Source: an uncultured Pelagibacteraceae bacterium (GTDB taxonomy: Bacteria > Pseudomonadota > Alphaproteobacteria > Pelagibacterales > Pelagibacteraceae). Taken from it: DNA of 64,000 bases. The translations under genes were made by a program, and so were the position numbers. The stretch lies in assembly GCA_902594915.1 (NCBI GenBank), contig CACJOA010000001.1:78832-142831 (forward strand). The letters run 5' to 3'. The notes under the pieces are model-generated. The model ran no database searches. It saw nothing but the letters and a program-made list of their open reading frames with translations, and was not told the origin of the DNA. Shown here one piece after another: positions 44,820-56,887 of the stretch; within the stretch, counting starts at the first letter, position 1, and each line of letters opens with the position of its first letter.

Positions 44820-47486
44820 TTAATTTTTATTTTTTTTTAATTCTGCTTGAGCTGCGGCTAATCTAGCAATTGGAACTCGGTAAGGTGAACACGAAACATA
44901 GTTTAAACCAGCTTTTGAGCAAAAAAGTATGCTTTTAGGATCACCGCCATGTTCTCCACAAATTCCAAGTTTAATATTTCTGTTTTGTTTTTTTCCACTT
45001 TTAACAGCTATTTTAACTAGATCTTTAACTCCATCATCTATAGACACAAATGGATCAATAGTAAAAATTTTATTATCTATATAATCGTTAAGAAATTTAC
45101 CACTATCATCTCTGCTAATACCAAAAGTAGTCTGGGTCAAATCATTTGTACCGAAACTAAAAAACTCCGCATGTTTTGCGATATCTCTTGCTTTTATAGC
45201 GGCTCGAGGAAGTTCAATCATTGTCCCAACTAAAAATTCTATTTTAATATTATTTTCATTCTGTACTTTTTTTGCAGTATTTATCACTAAATTTTTCATA
45301 ATTCTTATTTCTGCTTCAGTTGAAATTAGTGGTATCATAATTTCAGGGAAAGCTGACCTTTGTTTTTTTTTTTTGATATCAGCTAAAGCCTCAAAAATAG
45401 CCCTACACTGCATTTCATAAATTTCTGGAAAAGAAATACCTAATCTACATCCACGATGTCCTAACATTGGATTTTGTTCATGTAATTCATCAATTCTTGA
45501 CTTTACCTCCTTTGAGTCCACTCCAACAATATTGGCAACCTCTAAAATCTCTTTTTCTGATTTAGGCAAAAATTCGTGAAGAGGTGGATCAAGCAATCTT
45601 ACAGTAACTGGAAGACCATGCATAATTTTAAATATTTCTATAAAATCTTTTTTTTGATGAGGTAAAAGTTTTTCTAATGCTTTTGCTCTATCCTCTTGAG
45701 TCTTAGACAAAATCATTTGCCTCACAGATAAAATTCTTTCCTCATCAAAAAACATGTGCTCTGTTCTACATAACCCAATCCCTTCAGCACCAAAATCTCT
45801 AGCTGCTTTTGTATCTATTATAGTTTCTGAGTTAGTTCTTATTTTAAGTTTTCTTATTTTGTCAGCCCATTTCATTAATTTCGAAAAATCTCCTGAAATT
45901 TCAGGTTTTACAGTTGGTACATTTCCTAGAATAATTCTACCTGAAGACCCGTCAATTGTAATTATGTCTCCTTCATTAACTTGACATAAATGGGTTTTAA
46001 AAAATTTTTTTTCATAATTTATATCAATCTCACTTGAACCAGACACACAAGGTCTGCCCATTCCTCTAGCTACAACTGCAGCATGACTAGTCATTCCCCC
46101 CCTAGCTGTTAAAATGCCTTTTGCAGCATTCATGCCTTGAATATCCTCAGGTGATGTCTCAATTCTAACTAAAATAGTATCTTGCATCATATCATTTAAT
46201 CTTTGAGCTTCTTCAGAAGAAAAGACTACTTTTCCACTTGCTGCTCCAGGAGAAGCTGGTAAACCGTTTGCTATAACTTCAATTGAGCTATTCTCATCTA
46301 AAGTAGGATGTAACAAAGTGTCCAAGGAATTTGGGTCGATTCTTAATATGGCCTCTTTTTTTGAAATTAATTTTTCCTTTACCATATCAACCGCAATTTT
46401 TACTGCAGATCTAGAGGTTCTTTTGCCTGAGCGTGTCTGAAGTATCCAAAGTTTTTTATTCTCGACTGTAAATTCTACATCTTGCATATCTTTATAATGC
46501 TTTTCCAATTTAATTAAAATTTTTTTTAGCTCTAAATATATTTTGGGCATCGACTCTTGCATTGACAGTGCTTTTACATTTGCATTTATTCTAGCTTGTT
46601 TAGTTATATATTGTGGAGTTCTTGTACCAGCAACTACGTCTTCACCTTGAGCATTAATTAAATATTCCCCATAAATATGATTAGATCCATCAGATGGGTT
46701 TCGTGTAAATACTACTCCAGTTGCGCAATCGCTTCCCATATTTCCAAAAACCATTGACTGAACATTAACTGCTGTTCCCCATTCAGATGGAATTTGATTT
46801 AATTTTCTGTAGATCTTTGCTCTAGAACTTTCCCAAGATAAAAAAACTGCACTTATGGCCCCAAATAGTTGTTTAAAAACATCTTGTGGAAAATCTTGTT
46901 TAGTTTTCTCTTTTACTGTCATCTTAAAATCTTTTATTAAACCATCCCAATCTTCCTCGTCTAGCTCTGTATCAAGCAAAACCCCCTTGGTTAATTTATA
47001 ATTTTCAATTAATTCCTCAAAATGGTAATTCTCAACGCCCATAACAACATTTCCGTACATTTGAATAAACCTTCTGTAGCTATCTTTTGCGAATCTTCCA
47101 TTTGCTGTTATTTTTGATAATGCAATAACCGTTTGATCATTTAAACCTAAATTCAAAATAGTATCCATCATTCCAGGCATTGAAACCCTTGCACCAGATC
47201 TAACAGATAACAACAAAGGATTTCTTAAGTCACCAAATTTTTTACCAACATCTTTTTCTATTTTCTTTAATTCATTTTTTATTCCAGTAATTACTCTCAT
47301 ATTCAATTTTTTTTTACTCTTATAAAAAATATCACAAACTTTAGTTGATATTGTAAAACCGGGTGGCACCGGTAAACCCATTTTTCCCATCTCAGATAAA
47401 TTTGAACCTTTGCCACCTAAGAAATTTTTTAAATTCTTAATTTTTTTTGTATTTTTTGCTTTAAAGTTTAAAATTAGTTTATTCAT
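44820..47486 (-). CDS. ppdK: Pyruvate phosphate dikinase
   Basis: PpdK interconverts pyruvate + ATP + Pi and PEP + AMP + PPi, giving a gluconeogenic entry to PEP or PPi-saving glycolysis. It has 888 residues with all three domains: nucleotide-binding N-terminus (LLSVRSGARVSMPGMMDTI), the swivelling phosphohistidine domain (GGMTSHAAVVARGMGRPC, near residue 465), and the PEP/pyruvate barrel (GLCRTEHMFF, HRGCRLGIS, FGTNDLTQTTFG). It starts 8 nt inside the glyS 3' end. With ppc in the same window, PEP metabolism is well represented. Confidence 0.98.
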   Translation of the reverse strand: MNKLILNFKAKNTKKIKNLKNFLGGKGSNLSEMGKMGLPVPPGFTISTKVCDIFYKSKKKLNMRVITGIKNELKKIEKDVGKKFGDLRNPLLLSVRSGARVSMPGMMDTILNLGLNDQTVIALSKITANGRFAKDSYRRFIQMYGNVVMGVENYHFEELIENYKLTKGVLLDTELDEEDWDGLIKDFKMTVKEKTKQDFPQDVFKQLFGAISAVFLSWESSRAKIYRKLNQIPSEWGTAVNVQSMVFGNMGSDCATGVVFTRNPSDGSNHIYGEYLINAQGEDVVAGTRTPQYITKQARINANVKALSMQESMPKIYLELKKILIKLEKHYKDMQDVEFTVENKKLWILQTRSGKRTSRSAVKIAVDMVKEKLISKKEAILRIDPNSLDTLLHPTLDENSSIEVIANGLPASPGAASGKVVFSSEEAQRLNDMMQDTILVRIETSPEDIQGMNAAKGILTARGGMTSHAAVVARGMGRPCVSGSSEIDINYEKKFFKTHLCQVNEGDIITIDGSSGRIILGNVPTVKPEISGDFSKLMKWADKIRKLKIRTNSETIIDTKAARDFGAEGIGLCRTEHMFFDEERILSVRQMILSKTQEDRAKALEKLLPHQKKDFIEIFKIMHGLPVTVRLLDPPLHEFLPKSEKEILEVANIVGVDSKEVKSRIDELHEQNPMLGHRGCRLGISFPEIYEMQCRAIFEALADIKKKKQRSAFPEIMIPLISTEAEIRIMKNLVINTAKKVQNENNIKIEFLVGTMIELPRAAIKARDIAKHAEFFSFGTNDLTQTTFGISRDDSGKFLNDYIDNKIFTIDPFVSIDDGVKDLVKIAVKSGKKQNRNIKLGICGEHGGDPKSILFCSKAGLNYVSCSPYRVPIARLAAAQAELKKNKN

Positions 47487-49569
47487 TATTTGTTTTTATA
47501 AGTTCAAAATTTCCAAAATTTTGAAAGGTTTTACATAACATATTAATAAGTTCCAATCTGTTTTTTCTTAAGATTTCATTTTCTTCATTTACTTTTACAT
47601 TATCAAAAAACTCAAAAACTTCTTTTTTAACACTAGCTAAAATCAAGAGTGATTTTTCGTAACTTTCATCATTGTCAATAGAAGAATAATATTTTTTTAT
47701 TTCATTTAATTTTCTATACAAGTTTTTTTCAAATTCACTTTTAAAAATACCAGGATCAGTTGTATTACCTATCTCTATTCCATTATTTTTTATTTCACTT
47801 TCCAAAATATTTGAGGCCCTTTTATAGCTCAATATAATATCTATACCTATTTGACTGTTTATTATTTTGTTTAAACATCTAGCTTTATCAAAAGATGAAA
47901 ATAATTTATTTAATGAAAATGATGCAATAGAAACCTCAATTATATCATAACGAATTTCTTTTTCTTTAAGGTAATATCTAAACCTATCTTTAAAAAAATT
48001 ATATAAATCTTTTTGGAGGTATTTATTATCAAGCTTATGTCCTTGGGTATTATATAAACTAGCAGAATAAGTTAGCAAATCATTCAATTTTAAATCTTTT
48101 TTATTTTCTATTATGGTTCTTATTATACCAAGTGCAGATCTTCTTAGGGCTAATGGATCCTTTGAACTAGTAGGTTTTTCATTAATGCCAAAAAAACCAA
48201 CCATCGTGTCTATTTTATCAGAAATTGATAATGCTAGACTAAATGGCTTTTTTGGAACTTTAGAATTTAAACCAATTGGTAAATATTGTTCTGTTATCGC
48301 TAATGAAATATCTTTGTCGAAACCTTGATAACTTGAAAAATAACCTCCCATAAGACCTTGTAACTCTGGGAATTCTTTAACTAGGTCAGAAGTTAAATCT
48401 GTTTTACATATTGATGCTGATAGCTCTACTTTTTCTTTGCTTATTAACAACTCATCAGAAATCATTCCACCAAGTTTTCTCATGCGTTGCACTTTATCAA
48501 AATAATTTCCAAGCCCGTTAAAGAAATTCATTGACTTCAATTCTGATATTTTTTTAACTAAATTTTGTTTTTTATCTTTGTTCCAAAAAAATTCTGCATC
48601 ACTCAATCTTGCTTCTATAACCCTCTCATTGCCAATTTTAATATATCCTTTGTAATCCTTTTTATTTGCGACAATCAAAAACTCATTAGTAATTTCATTT
48701 TTATTATCAAAAGTAGGAAAATATTTTTGATGAGTTTCCATCGTTAAAATCAGGATTTCTTTTGGAACTGTTAAAAATTTTTTATCAAACCGACATAAGA
48801 AAATATTAGGGTTATCTACCAAATTTACAACCTCTTCGATAAGTTTAAAATTCTCATTAATTTTTAATTTTTTTTTATTAAGTATTTTAGTGAAATATCG
48901 ATTTATAATTTTTAACCGTTTGTTTTGATCAATAATTATCCCTTGTTTTTCAAAAAATTTCTCATATTCCATAAAGTTTCTGAAAACTTTTTTCTTTTCC
49001 TCTAAATCTTTATCTATAAAAGTTGAATTTGAGGATATCAGGTGGTGAAACTTGAAATTTAATACTTTTTTATCAAAGATTGATAAAATTGATTTTAAAG
49101 GTCTTCCCCAATTCAATTGAAATTCACCCCATTTCATTGACTTTTTCCACTGATAATTTCCTAAAATTTTTGGAATAAACTCTGTCAATAAATCTTGAGT
49201 CTTTAGTGTTATTAATTTTGTTTTATAAAAATAAAATTCATCTTTTTCAGTTTTTTTTTTATATAAATCTTTTTTTTCAATTTTATTTGATCTAATAAAA
49301 CCTTCTAATGCCTTATCAGAAGCATTAGTTTTTGGACCTCTAATTTCCTGAGGTTGAATTTTAATTTGTTTCTCTAAGTTCTCAAAAACAATGATAACTC
49401 TATTAGGGGAAGATAGACAAAAACTTTTTTTTGATTTGATTGATCTTTTGTTAAATAAATTCTTAAAATCTTTAAAAATTTTTTCCCTTAAATCTACTTG
49501 AAGATCTGCTGGAATTTCTTCACTAAAAAGCTCTAAAAAAAATTCTGACATTCTATATTTGTGTATCAA
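47479..49569 (-). CDS. glyS: Glycyl-tRNA synthetase beta subunit
   Basis: This is the large subunit of the bacterial alpha2beta2 glycyl-tRNA synthetase, 696 residues. N-terminal [15 protein letters not shown] and [16 protein letters not shown] are family marks; the central HD-like domain contains LMGGYYSS-like [11 protein letters not shown], then [12 protein letters not shown]. The C-terminal anticodon-binding helices are degenerate but full length. It overlaps glyQ by 17 nt and ppdK by 8 nt. Glycine charging genes joining a glycine-cleavage-rich window is notable but may be chance. Confidence 0.96.
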   Translation of the reverse strand: MIHKYRMSEFFLELFSEEIPADLQVDLREKIFKDFKNLFNKRSIKSKKSFCLSSPNRVIIVFENLEKQIKIQPQEIRGPKTNASDKALEGFIRSNKIEKKDLYKKKTEKDEFYFYKTKLITLKTQDLLTEFIPKILGNYQWKKSMKWGEFQLNWGRPLKSILSIFDKKVLNFKFHHLISSNSTFIDKDLEEKKKVFRNFMEYEKFFEKQGIIIDQNKRLKIINRYFTKILNKKKLKINENFKLIEEVVNLVDNPNIFLCRFDKKFLTVPKEILILTMETHQKYFPTFDNKNEITNEFLIVANKKDYKGYIKIGNERVIEARLSDAEFFWNKDKKQNLVKKISELKSMNFFNGLGNYFDKVQRMRKLGGMISDELLISKEKVELSASICKTDLTSDLVKEFPELQGLMGGYFSSYQGFDKDISLAITEQYLPIGLNSKVPKKPFSLALSISDKIDTMVGFFGINEKPTSSKDPLALRRSALGIIRTIIENKKDLKLNDLLTYSASLYNTQGHKLDNKYLQKDLYNFFKDRFRYYLKEKEIRYDIIEVSIASFSLNKLFSSFDKARCLNKIINSQIGIDIILSYKRASNILESEIKNNGIEIGNTTDPGIFKSEFEKNLYRKLNEIKKYYSSIDNDESYEKSLLILASVKKEVFEFFDNVKVNEENEILRKNRLELINMLCKTFQNFGNFELIKTNNE

Positions 49570-50434
49570 TCCAAATTTTTGCAGCTGATTTTGTAATCTC
49601 TCTTATTCTTCCAATGTATTCAGCTCTTTGAGCGACGCTAATTGCACCACGAGCATCTAATACATTAAAAATATGACATGCTTTTAAGCATTGATCATAT
49701 GCTGGAAGAGATATCTTTTTTTCGACTAAAGATTTTGCTTCACTTTCGTGCATATCAAAAATCTTAAATAGGTTTTCAATATTAGCATATTCAAAATTAT
49801 ATGCTGAAAATTCCTTCTCAGCCTGATGAAAAACCTCTCTATAATTAACACCGTCATTATTCCAAATTAAATCATAGACATTTTTTTTTTGTTGTGTGAA
49901 CATGCAAATTCTTTCCAAACCGTAAGTTAACTCAACTGAAACTGGTTTACATTCGAAACCTGCCATTTGCTGAAAATATGTAAACTGAGTAATTTCCATT
50001 CCATCACACCAAACCTCCCATCCAAGTCCAGCAGCACCAAGAGTTGGGCTTTCCCAATCATCTTCAACAAATCTGATATCATGATCTTTATGATTAATGC
50101 CAATTACTGATAAACTATTTAGATAAAGTTTTTTTATATTAGAAGGAGATGGTTTTATTATAACTTGAAATTGATAATAATGTTGAAGTCTATTAGGATT
50201 GTCTCCATATCTTCCATCAGTAGGTCTTCTCGAAGGTTGAACATATGCAGCTTTCCACGGCTTCGGTCCTACGGATCTTAAAGTGGTTGCTGGATGAAAT
50301 GTTCCTGCTCCAACTTCCATATCATAAGGTTGTAAAATTACACAACCATTTTTACTCCAAAATTTTTGTAAATTAAATATTGTATCTTGAAAAGATTGAG
50401 ATTTTAGTTTTTTTTTATTTTTTTTAGAGACCAT
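49553..50434 (-). CDS. glyQ: Glycyl-tRNA synthetase alpha subunit
   Basis: This is the catalytic class II subunit that forms glycyl-adenylate. The start is ATG 50434 (MVSKKNKKK, 293 aa); an in-frame ATG at 50491 lies within sppA and gives a non-family N-terminus. Motifs are [35 protein letters not shown], the motif-2-like [14 protein letters not shown] and [10 protein letters not shown]. It overlaps sppA by 11 nt and glyS by 17 nt, so the genes are tightly coupled. Confidence 0.97.
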   Translation of the reverse strand: MVSKKNKKKLKSQSFQDTIFNLQKFWSKNGCVILQPYDMEVGAGTFHPATTLRSVGPKPWKAAYVQPSRRPTDGRYGDNPNRLQHYYQFQVIIKPSPSNIKKLYLNSLSVIGINHKDHDIRFVEDDWESPTLGAAGLGWEVWCDGMEITQFTYFQQMAGFECKPVSVELTYGLERICMFTQQKKNVYDLIWNNDGVNYREVFHQAEKEFSAYNFEYANIENLFKIFDMHESEAKSLVEKKISLPAYDQCLKACHIFNVLDARGAISVAQRAEYIGRIREITKSAAKIWIDTQI

Positions 50435-51230
50435 ATCTTTGCCAGACAGATTTTTCATCCAATATATTTGCAAGCTGATCAACATGATCATTTGATGATG
50501 ATAGTTTTTTACTTAACCAGCTTTTTGATTTTTCAAATTTTTTGATTACTACATCCTCTCCAAATTTTTCTCTTAGTATTTGATTGGCATCTCCAACTCC
50601 ATCAATTAAACCTAAATTTTTTGCTTTTCTGCCTGACCAAAATTCTCCCGAAAATAATTCTACCTCATTTTTTTTTAATTTAGACCCCCTGCTTGTCTCG
50701 ACAACCTCTATAAAATCTTTATGCAAATCAAGCTGAATATTTTTTAGTCTTTCTATATCTTCCTTTTTTTCTTCTTGAAAAGGGTCTAGTGTGCTTTTGT
50801 TTTTTCCTGCAGTATGAACTCTTCTTTCAACACCAATCTTTTTTATTAATTCTGTAAAACCAAATGAAGAATAAATAACTCCTATTGAACCAATGATAGA
50901 GCTTGAATTTGCATATATCTCATCTCCAGCACATGCAATTAAATACCCGCCTGAAGCCGCTACATCTTCTGCAAAAACTATTACTTTTTTCTTATTTTTT
51001 TTAGCTTGCTGCCTTATAAAGTTATAAATTAGATGAGACTGAACTGGAGACCCTCCAGGAGAATTGATTGTAATTGCAATGCATGAAGCTTTTTTTAATG
51101 CAAAAGCTTTAGAAATAATCTCTTCTTGACCTGAAAAGTCTATTCCCTGCTTGAACTTTCCTACATTTCCAATAACTCCACTTAATTTAATATGTGGAAT
51201 AATTTTTTTCTTTTTAAAAAAAGAGAACAT
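50424..51230 (-). CDS. Short signal peptide peptidase SppA-type (S49) protease
   Basis: This is a serine-lysine protease of the S49 family, 268 residues, the short half-size form. The nucleophile is Ser93 in [18 protein letters not shown]. The general-base lysine is probably Lys145 (TAGKNKST), whose 52-residue spacing equals that in B. subtilis SppA. NSPGGSP near residue 57 forms the oxyanion region. There is no clear N-terminal membrane anchor, so it may be a cytoplasmic or peripheral SohB/SppA-like enzyme. It heads the glyQ-glyS-ppdK run. Confidence 0.88.
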   Translation of the reverse strand: MFSFFKKKKIIPHIKLSGVIGNVGKFKQGIDFSGQEEIISKAFALKKASCIAITINSPGGSPVQSHLIYNFIRQQAKKNKKKVIVFAEDVAASGGYLIACAGDEIYANSSSIIGSIGVIYSSFGFTELIKKIGVERRVHTAGKNKSTLDPFQEEKKEDIERLKNIQLDLHKDFIEVVETSRGSKLKKNEVELFSGEFWSGRKAKNLGLIDGVGDANQILREKFGEDVVIKKFEKSKSWLSKKLSSSNDHVDQLANILDEKSVWQRYGL

Positions 51231-51298
51231 CGTTAATCTTTATAAAATTTTTAATTGAATATAAAGACACCTTATAATTGAAGATTTAGGTGCGTCAA

Positions 51299-51327
51299 TT
51301 GATAAGTAATAAATATAAACTTATTAT
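51299..51327 (+). promoter_or_regulatory. Promoter of the long-chain polyprenyl synthase gene
   Basis: TTGATA (51299-51304) and TATTAT (51322-51327) have a 17-nt spacer. The predicted start near 51334 gives a leader of about 12 nt before ATG 51346. It lies in the 115-bp region divergent from sppA. Confidence 0.55.
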
Positions 51328-51345
51328 ACTAATTTGTTAACATTT

Positions 51346-52359
51346 ATGGGAACTGTTATACACCTCAAAAATCAAATTAATAATTCTTATTTTCAACTAA
51401 AAGATTCAGTTGATAACAGATTATTATTAGTGGAAGAGAAAATTAAACTAAAATTATCAAGTGACGTTGAATTAGTTAAAAAAATGACTGCCTACCACCT
51501 GCATACTGGTGGTAAAAGATTAAGAGCATTACTTACTTTAGGTTCTGCAAAATTATGTAAATATTCAAAAGGGACAAGAGATATAAACTTAGCAGCCTGC
51601 GTTGAATTAATTCATTCTGCAACTTTAATGCACGATGATGTAATAGACAATGGTGCTGTAAGGAGAGGAAAAAAAACTCTAAACAAAATTTGGGATAATC
51701 ATTCATCTGTACTAATTGGAGACTATTTACTTAGTAGATGTTTTGAAATGATGGTAGAAGATGGGAACCTAGAAGTTTTAAAATTATTATCGTCAACGTC
51801 TTCAAAAATTGCTCAAGGAGAAATACTACAACTTCAACACAAGGGTGAAGTTGATATGTTAGAAGAAACATATCTTAAAATTATATCTGCTAAAACTGCA
51901 GAACTATTCGCAGCATCAACTAAAGTTGGAGCTATTTTATCTGATATGGATAATAAAAAAAAAGAAGCTTTAGAGTTTTATGGCAGGAACCTTGGTTTAA
52001 CTTTTCAAATAGCTGATGATACTTTAGACTACAATTCAGAGTTAAAATTATTTGGAAAAAAAATTGGTCAAGATTTTTATGAAGGTAAAGTTACTCTTCC
52101 TATAATATTATTATTTCAAAAAGCTAATATAAATGAAAAAGAAAAATTAAAAGATATTTTTACAAAAGATGCTAGAGATGAAAATGATTTAGATTATTCT
52201 TTATCATTAATTAAGAAATATAATATAATCAAAGCATGTTATCAAAAAGCTCAACACTATATTAATCTAGCCTCTAATTCATTGTCAGTTTTTAATGATT
52301 GTGAGGAAAGAAATATTCTCGAGAATTTAACTTCTTTCAGTTTATCAAGAAATTTTTAG
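51346..52359 (+). CDS. ispB: Long-chain polyprenyl diphosphate synthase (IspB type)
   Basis: This is a trans-prenyltransferase, 337 residues from ATG 51346 (a TTG four codons earlier is less likely). The first Asp-rich motif is LMHDDVIDNGAVRRGK near residue 90, the second IADDTLDYNSE near residue 222. GGKRLRALL binds isopentenyl diphosphate. By family it would make the octa- to decaprenyl chain for ubiquinone. Chain length cannot be read with certainty. A second, short-chain enzyme (ispA) is at 56015-56887. It converges with pdxH, overlapping by 4 nt. Confidence 0.9.
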   Translation: MGTVIHLKNQINNSYFQLKDSVDNRLLLVEEKIKLKLSSDVELVKKMTAYHLHTGGKRLRALLTLGSAKLCKYSKGTRDINLAACVELIHSATLMHDDVIDNGAVRRGKKTLNKIWDNHSSVLIGDYLLSRCFEMMVEDGNLEVLKLLSSTSSKIAQGEILQLQHKGEVDMLEETYLKIISAKTAELFAASTKVGAILSDMDNKKKEALEFYGRNLGLTFQIADDTLDYNSELKLFGKKIGQDFYEGKVTLPIILLFQKANINEKEKLKDIFTKDARDENDLDYSLSLIKKYNIIKACYQKAQHYINLASNSLSVFNDCEERNILENLTSFSLSRNF

Positions 52360-52982
52360 GGACTTAAAATATTTTTAACCCAATTTTTATTTGAATCTAA
52401 AATATATTTTAATCTTTCATGAATTCTATTATCTCCATCTAGCCAAAACTCAATACTTGATGGTTTTAAATTCCAACCGGACCAATGATCGGGTCTCGGC
52501 ACATTATCCTTATCATTATATTTTTTTCTAAAATTTTCCAAAGAAACTAAAAGTTCCTCTCTATTTCTCAAAGTGCTACTTTGTTTTGATGCCCATGCAC
52601 CTATTCTGCTTTCATAAGCTCTAGTATTAAAATAATCATCTGCGGTCTTATCATCAACTAGCTTTAAAGTGCCAACAATTCTAATTTGCCTTAATAAACT
52701 TTTCCAGTGAAAACACATTGTTGCATTTGGATTTTCTTTTAATTCATTACTTTTTTGACTTTTTAAATTCGTGTAAAAAACAAATCCATTTTTATCAAAA
52801 CCTTTTAATAAAACCATTCTTACAGATGGTATGCCCGTCTTACTGGCTGTTCCAAGAGCTAAGGCATTTGGATCATTGATTTCTTTATTTTTGGCTTCTT
52901 CAAACCAATATTCAAATAATTTAAATGGATCATCTAGATCTAAAAAGCATTTATTGAGCCCTAATGAGTTTTTTTGATTCAT
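52356..52982 (-). CDS. pdxH: Pyridoxamine 5'-phosphate oxidase
   Basis: PdxH oxidises pyridoxine or pyridoxamine phosphate to pyridoxal phosphate using FMN. It has 208 residues. Motifs are PSVRMVLLKGFD with the FMN contacts, FYTNLKSQKSNELKENP, RQIRIVGT near residue 90, and the C-terminal WNLKPSSIEFW and RIHERLKY. It is divergent from aroC over a 33-bp gap. Its product serves GcvP, among others. Confidence 0.95.
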   Translation of the reverse strand: MNQKNSLGLNKCFLDLDDPFKLFEYWFEEAKNKEINDPNALALGTASKTGIPSVRMVLLKGFDKNGFVFYTNLKSQKSNELKENPNATMCFHWKSLLRQIRIVGTLKLVDDKTADDYFNTRAYESRIGAWASKQSSTLRNREELLVSLENFRKKYNDKDNVPRPDHWSGWNLKPSSIEFWLDGDNRIHERLKYILDSNKNWVKNILSP

Positions 52983-53015
52983 AATTTTAACAAAATAATC
53001 TATACAATATAAATA

Positions 53016-54098
53016 ATGTCATTTAATACTTTTGGAAAGTTTTTTCGTTTCACTACTTGGGGAGAATCCCATGGTCCAGCTATTGGTTGTATAATTGATG
53101 GTTGCCCACCCCTAATTCAACTAAAAGAACAAGATATACAAGAAGAATTAGATAGAAGAAGACCTGGGCAGTCAAAATTTACTACTCAGAGAAAGGAAAG
53201 CGATAAAATTGAAATACTTTCAGGTATATTCGAAGGTAAAACAACTGGAACTCCTATATCACTTATCATTTATAACGAGGATGTACGATCGAAAGATTAT
53301 AAAGATATAAAAGATAAGTTTAGACCAGGACATGCAGACTTCACTTACTATAAAAAATATGGTATTAGAGATTTTAGAGGTGGTGGAAGATCTTCTGCAA
53401 GAGAGACTGCCGCAAGAGTAGCCGCAGGAGCAGTAGCAAAAAAAGTTTTAGAAAAAAAATTAGGAAAAAAATTCAAAATTAATGGAGCAGTTACTCAGCT
53501 TGGAATTCTTGGCTGTGACACCTCAAAATGGAATGATAAGATAATCAATAAAAATCCATTTTTTTGTCCAGACAAATCAATGCTCAAAATTTGGGAAAAA
53601 TATCTTTTAAGTATTAGGAAAGCAGGCTCATCATGTGGAGCTATTATTGAAGTAAGGGCAAATGGAATACCGGCAGGCTTTGGTGCACCTATTTACTCAA
53701 AACTAGACTCTGATATAGCATCAGCAATGATGAGTATCAATGCAGTAAAGGGAGTAAATATAGGTTCTGGTATGAATTCTGCTCAGCTTTCAGGAGAAGA
53801 AAATTCTGATGAAATTTCACAAAATAAAAAAAAAATGAAGTTTAATTCAAACAATGCAGGTGGAATACTCGGCGGAATTTCCTCTGGTCAGGAAATAATA
53901 GTTTCTTTTGCAGTTAAACCAACATCATCAATTTTAAAAAGTCGAAAAACAATTAACAGATTTGGAAAAAATACAACAATATCTGTTAAAGGAAGGCATG
54001 ATCCGTGTGTAGGAATAAGGGCGGTGCCAGTTGGTGAGGCAATGCTATCATGTGTTTTGCTGGATCACTACTTAATGAATAAAGCTCAGTGTGGTTAA
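53016..54098 (+). CDS. aroC: Chorismate synthase
   Basis: AroC converts EPSP to chorismate, the branch point for aromatic amino acids and ubiquinone. It needs reduced FMN. It has 360 residues. The family signatures are complete: [20 protein letters not shown] near the N-terminus, [46 protein letters not shown], and [19 protein letters not shown] near the end. It ends 6 nt from convergent dxs. Confidence 0.98.
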   Translation: MSFNTFGKFFRFTTWGESHGPAIGCIIDGCPPLIQLKEQDIQEELDRRRPGQSKFTTQRKESDKIEILSGIFEGKTTGTPISLIIYNEDVRSKDYKDIKDKFRPGHADFTYYKKYGIRDFRGGGRSSARETAARVAAGAVAKKVLEKKLGKKFKINGAVTQLGILGCDTSKWNDKIINKNPFFCPDKSMLKIWEKYLLSIRKAGSSCGAIIEVRANGIPAGFGAPIYSKLDSDIASAMMSINAVKGVNIGSGMNSAQLSGEENSDEISQNKKKMKFNSNNAGGILGGISSGQEIIVSFAVKPTSSILKSRKTINRFGKNTTISVKGRHDPCVGIRAVPVGEAMLSCVLLDHYLMNKAQCG

Positions 54099-54104
54099 AT
54101 TTAT

Positions 54105-56018
54105 TTATTTTTGTTTTTGGACAACTATATTAGAATTTAATACATCTAAAACTTTTTCTTCAATAGAATTACTATCTAAATTGGAAAATTTATACATGTT
54201 CTCAGGTGTATCTTGATCAATAAAAATGTCTGGAAGTGTCATGGATCTAAATTTTAAATTTCTATCAATTAATCCTTTTTTAGACAAAAAATCTATAACA
54301 TGGGATCCAAAACCTCCAATAGATCCCTCTTCTATAGTCACAATTGCTTCGTGTGTAGTAGCTAATTGCCAAATTAAATTTTCATCCAAAGGTTTCGCAA
54401 ATCTTGCGTCAACTATAGTTAAGTTTATTCCTTTTTTTTTCAAATTATCTGATGCTTTAAAAGTTTCTTTTAACCTTGCTCCAAAATTTAAAATTGCCAA
54501 TTTTTTTCCTTCTTGAACAACTCTAGATTTTCCAATTTCTATCTTCTCGTTTATTGATGGTAACACAGAGCCAATTCCAGAACCTCTCGGATATCTAAAA
54601 GCACAAGGTTTGTTATTTATCTCGGTCGAAGTATTTATCATTTTAACTAGTTCAGATTCATCACTTGCAGCCATTACAATAAAATTAGGTAAAGTAGATA
54701 AATAAGTAATATCAAAACTTCCAGCGTGAGTAGGTCCATCTGCTCCGACTAAACCTGCTCTATCAATTGCAAATCTAACAGGTAAACTTTGAATAGCTAC
54801 ATCATGTACAACCTGATCATAAGCTCTTTGTAAAAAAGTAGAATATATTGCTGCATAAGGTTTGTAGTTTTCTGTGGCAAGACCGGCTGCAAAAGTAACT
54901 GCATGTTGTTCCGCAATACCTACGTCAAAAGTTCTATCAGGAAATTCTTCCCGAAAAATATCTAATCCAGTTCCGTCTGGCATAGCTGCTGTTATTGCTA
55001 CTATTTTACTATCTTTTTTAGCGTGTTGAACCAATGTATTGGCAAATACTTTAGTGTAAGACGGAACTTTGCTTGAACTTTTAACTTGTTCACCAGTGTT
55101 AATATTAAATTTTGTTACACCATGATATTTATCTTTTGCTTTTTCAGCAAATGAATATCCCTTACCTTTTTTAGTTTTAATGTGAATTAAAATTGGTCCT
55201 TCATGTTTCGAGTCTCTTGCATTTTTTAAAATTGGTATTAAAGAGTTTAAATCATGTCCATCTATTGGTCCTATATAATAAAATCCAAGAGAGCTAAATA
55301 ATGTTCCTCCTGTGACAGCTGATCTAAACAAATCTTCAGCTTTTCCAGCTTTAGCACTAAATCTTTTTGAAAATGCAGATGTAATTAATTTTATAGTTTC
55401 TCTTAAGCTAAAATAAATTTTTCCAGAGAAGATTTTAGCAAGATAAGTGCCCATAGCACCAACAGGTTTTGCTATTGACATATCATTATCGTTAAGAATA
55501 ACAATCATTTTAGTATGCGATGCTCCAGCGTTATTCATAGCTTCGTAAGCCATACCAGCACTTATAGCTCCATCACCTATTACAGCAATCACATTGTCTG
55601 ATTTATTAGAGAGTTTATTTGCTTCAGCAATTCCTAATGCCGAGGAGATTGAAGTTGAACTATGTGCAGCACCAAATGGATCATATTCACTTTCCTTCCT
55701 TTTTGTAAAGCCTGATAATCCTCCACCTTTTCTTAAAGTTCTTATTCTCTCTTTTCTTCCAGTAAGTATCTTATGAGGGTAACACTGGTGACCTACATCC
55801 CAAATCAATTTATCCTTAGGAGTGTCAAAGATATAATGTAAAGCTACACTTAATTCAACTACACCTAAACTTGCTCCTAAATGTCCTCCAGTTTCAGAAA
55901 CAGCATCAATTGTTTCTTTTCTTAATTCATCAGCTACTTTTTGTAATTCATGTTCTTTAATTTTCTTCAAATCTGACGGAAAATTTATATTATTTAAAAA
56001 TTGATAATTATTTCTCAT
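54105..56018 (-). CDS. dxs: 1-deoxy-D-xylulose-5-phosphate synthase
   Basis: Dxs is a thiamine-diphosphate enzyme joining pyruvate and glyceraldehyde 3-phosphate, the entry to the MEP isoprenoid pathway. It has 637 residues. The ThDP motif [18 protein letters not shown] is near residue 150, the catalytic His in [13 protein letters not shown] near 78, and the transketolase pyrimidine domain has [17 protein letters not shown] near 370. It overlaps ispA by 4 nt in the xseB-ispA-dxs operon common in proteobacteria. Its product route also supplies retinal for proteorhodopsin. Confidence 0.98.
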   Translation of the reverse strand: MRNNYQFLNNINFPSDLKKIKEHELQKVADELRKETIDAVSETGGHLGASLGVVELSVALHYIFDTPKDKLIWDVGHQCYPHKILTGRKERIRTLRKGGGLSGFTKRKESEYDPFGAAHSSTSISSALGIAEANKLSNKSDNVIAVIGDGAISAGMAYEAMNNAGASHTKMIVILNDNDMSIAKPVGAMGTYLAKIFSGKIYFSLRETIKLITSAFSKRFSAKAGKAEDLFRSAVTGGTLFSSLGFYYIGPIDGHDLNSLIPILKNARDSKHEGPILIHIKTKKGKGYSFAEKAKDKYHGVTKFNINTGEQVKSSSKVPSYTKVFANTLVQHAKKDSKIVAITAAMPDGTGLDIFREEFPDRTFDVGIAEQHAVTFAAGLATENYKPYAAIYSTFLQRAYDQVVHDVAIQSLPVRFAIDRAGLVGADGPTHAGSFDITYLSTLPNFIVMAASDESELVKMINTSTEINNKPCAFRYPRGSGIGSVLPSINEKIEIGKSRVVQEGKKLAILNFGARLKETFKASDNLKKKGINLTIVDARFAKPLDENLIWQLATTHEAIVTIEEGSIGGFGSHVIDFLSKKGLIDRNLKFRSMTLPDIFIDQDTPENMYKFSNLDSNSIEEKVLDVLNSNIVVQKQK

Positions 56019-56887
56019 CTACTTCTATCTAAAATATAATTAAGAGTTTCTGATAAATTTTTTGATTTTGGTCCAAACATTTTTAATCTACTATTAATCT
56101 TATTAATTAAGTTATTTGCATATTTAATAGTATTTTTATATCCCAGTAAACTAATTAAAGTTGCTTTTCCTCTTTTTTTATCTTTTCTTGTTTTTTTTCC
56201 AGCTAATTTAGTAGTTCCTTTATAATCGATCAAATCATCAGCAACTTGGAATAATAATCCAATATCAGCTCCTATATTTTCAAATTTTTCAATTTGTCTT
56301 TTATTTTTATTTTTCAAAATTAGTGGTGCAGCACAACAAAAACTAAAAAGTTTACCTGTCTTTTTAACCTCCATTTCAATTATTTTTTTTTTAGATACTT
56401 TTTTGTGCTCAAAATCTAAATCCAAATATTGACCACCAGCTATTCCAAGATGGCCAGAACTTTCTGAAATTTTATTGATCAAATTAATTTTAATTTTCTC
56501 TGAAATATTTAATTTTTTATGACTTAAAATTTCAAATGCCATAGTCAACAACGAATTACCTGCCAGAACTGCTGTAGATTCCCCAAATTTTACATGAGTA
56601 GATGGCTTCCCTCTCCTAATAGCATCATTATCCATACAAGGTAAATCATCATGAATTAATGAGTATGCGTGTATACACTCTATCGCAGCACCAATAATAA
56701 TTAAAATTTTATAATTCAAATTAAATAGTGATCCAACATCTATCAAGATCTTTGATCTTATCTTTTTACCTCCAGAAAAAAGACCATATTGCATTGGAAC
56801 AATCAAATCTGATTTTTTTTGTTTATCAATAAAAGTTTTAAGAAACAAATTTGTATCTTTTGCTATTTTATCAATTTTTTCTTTCAT
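56015..56887 (-). CDS. ispA: Short-chain polyprenyl (farnesyl/geranyl) diphosphate synthase
   Basis: This 290-residue prenyltransferase has the first Asp-rich motif [12 protein letters not shown] with the two-residue insertion typical of type II bacterial FPP/GPP synthases, and the second motif [10 protein letters not shown] near residue 215. [10 protein letters not shown] contacts isopentenyl diphosphate. It overlaps xseB by 17 nt and dxs by 4 nt. It is lysine-rich near the C-terminus ([12 protein letters not shown]), as expected in AT-rich DNA. Confidence 0.94.
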   Translation of the reverse strand: MKEKIDKIAKDTNLFLKTFIDKQKKSDLIVPMQYGLFSGGKKIRSKILIDVGSLFNLNYKILIIIGAAIECIHAYSLIHDDLPCMDNDAIRRGKPSTHVKFGESTAVLAGNSLLTMAFEILSHKKLNISEKIKINLINKISESSGHLGIAGGQYLDLDFEHKKVSKKKIIEMEVKKTGKLFSFCCAAPLILKNKNKRQIEKFENIGADIGLLFQVADDLIDYKGTTKLAGKKTRKDKKRGKATLISLLGYKNTIKYANNLINKINSRLKMFGPKSKNLSETLNYILDRSR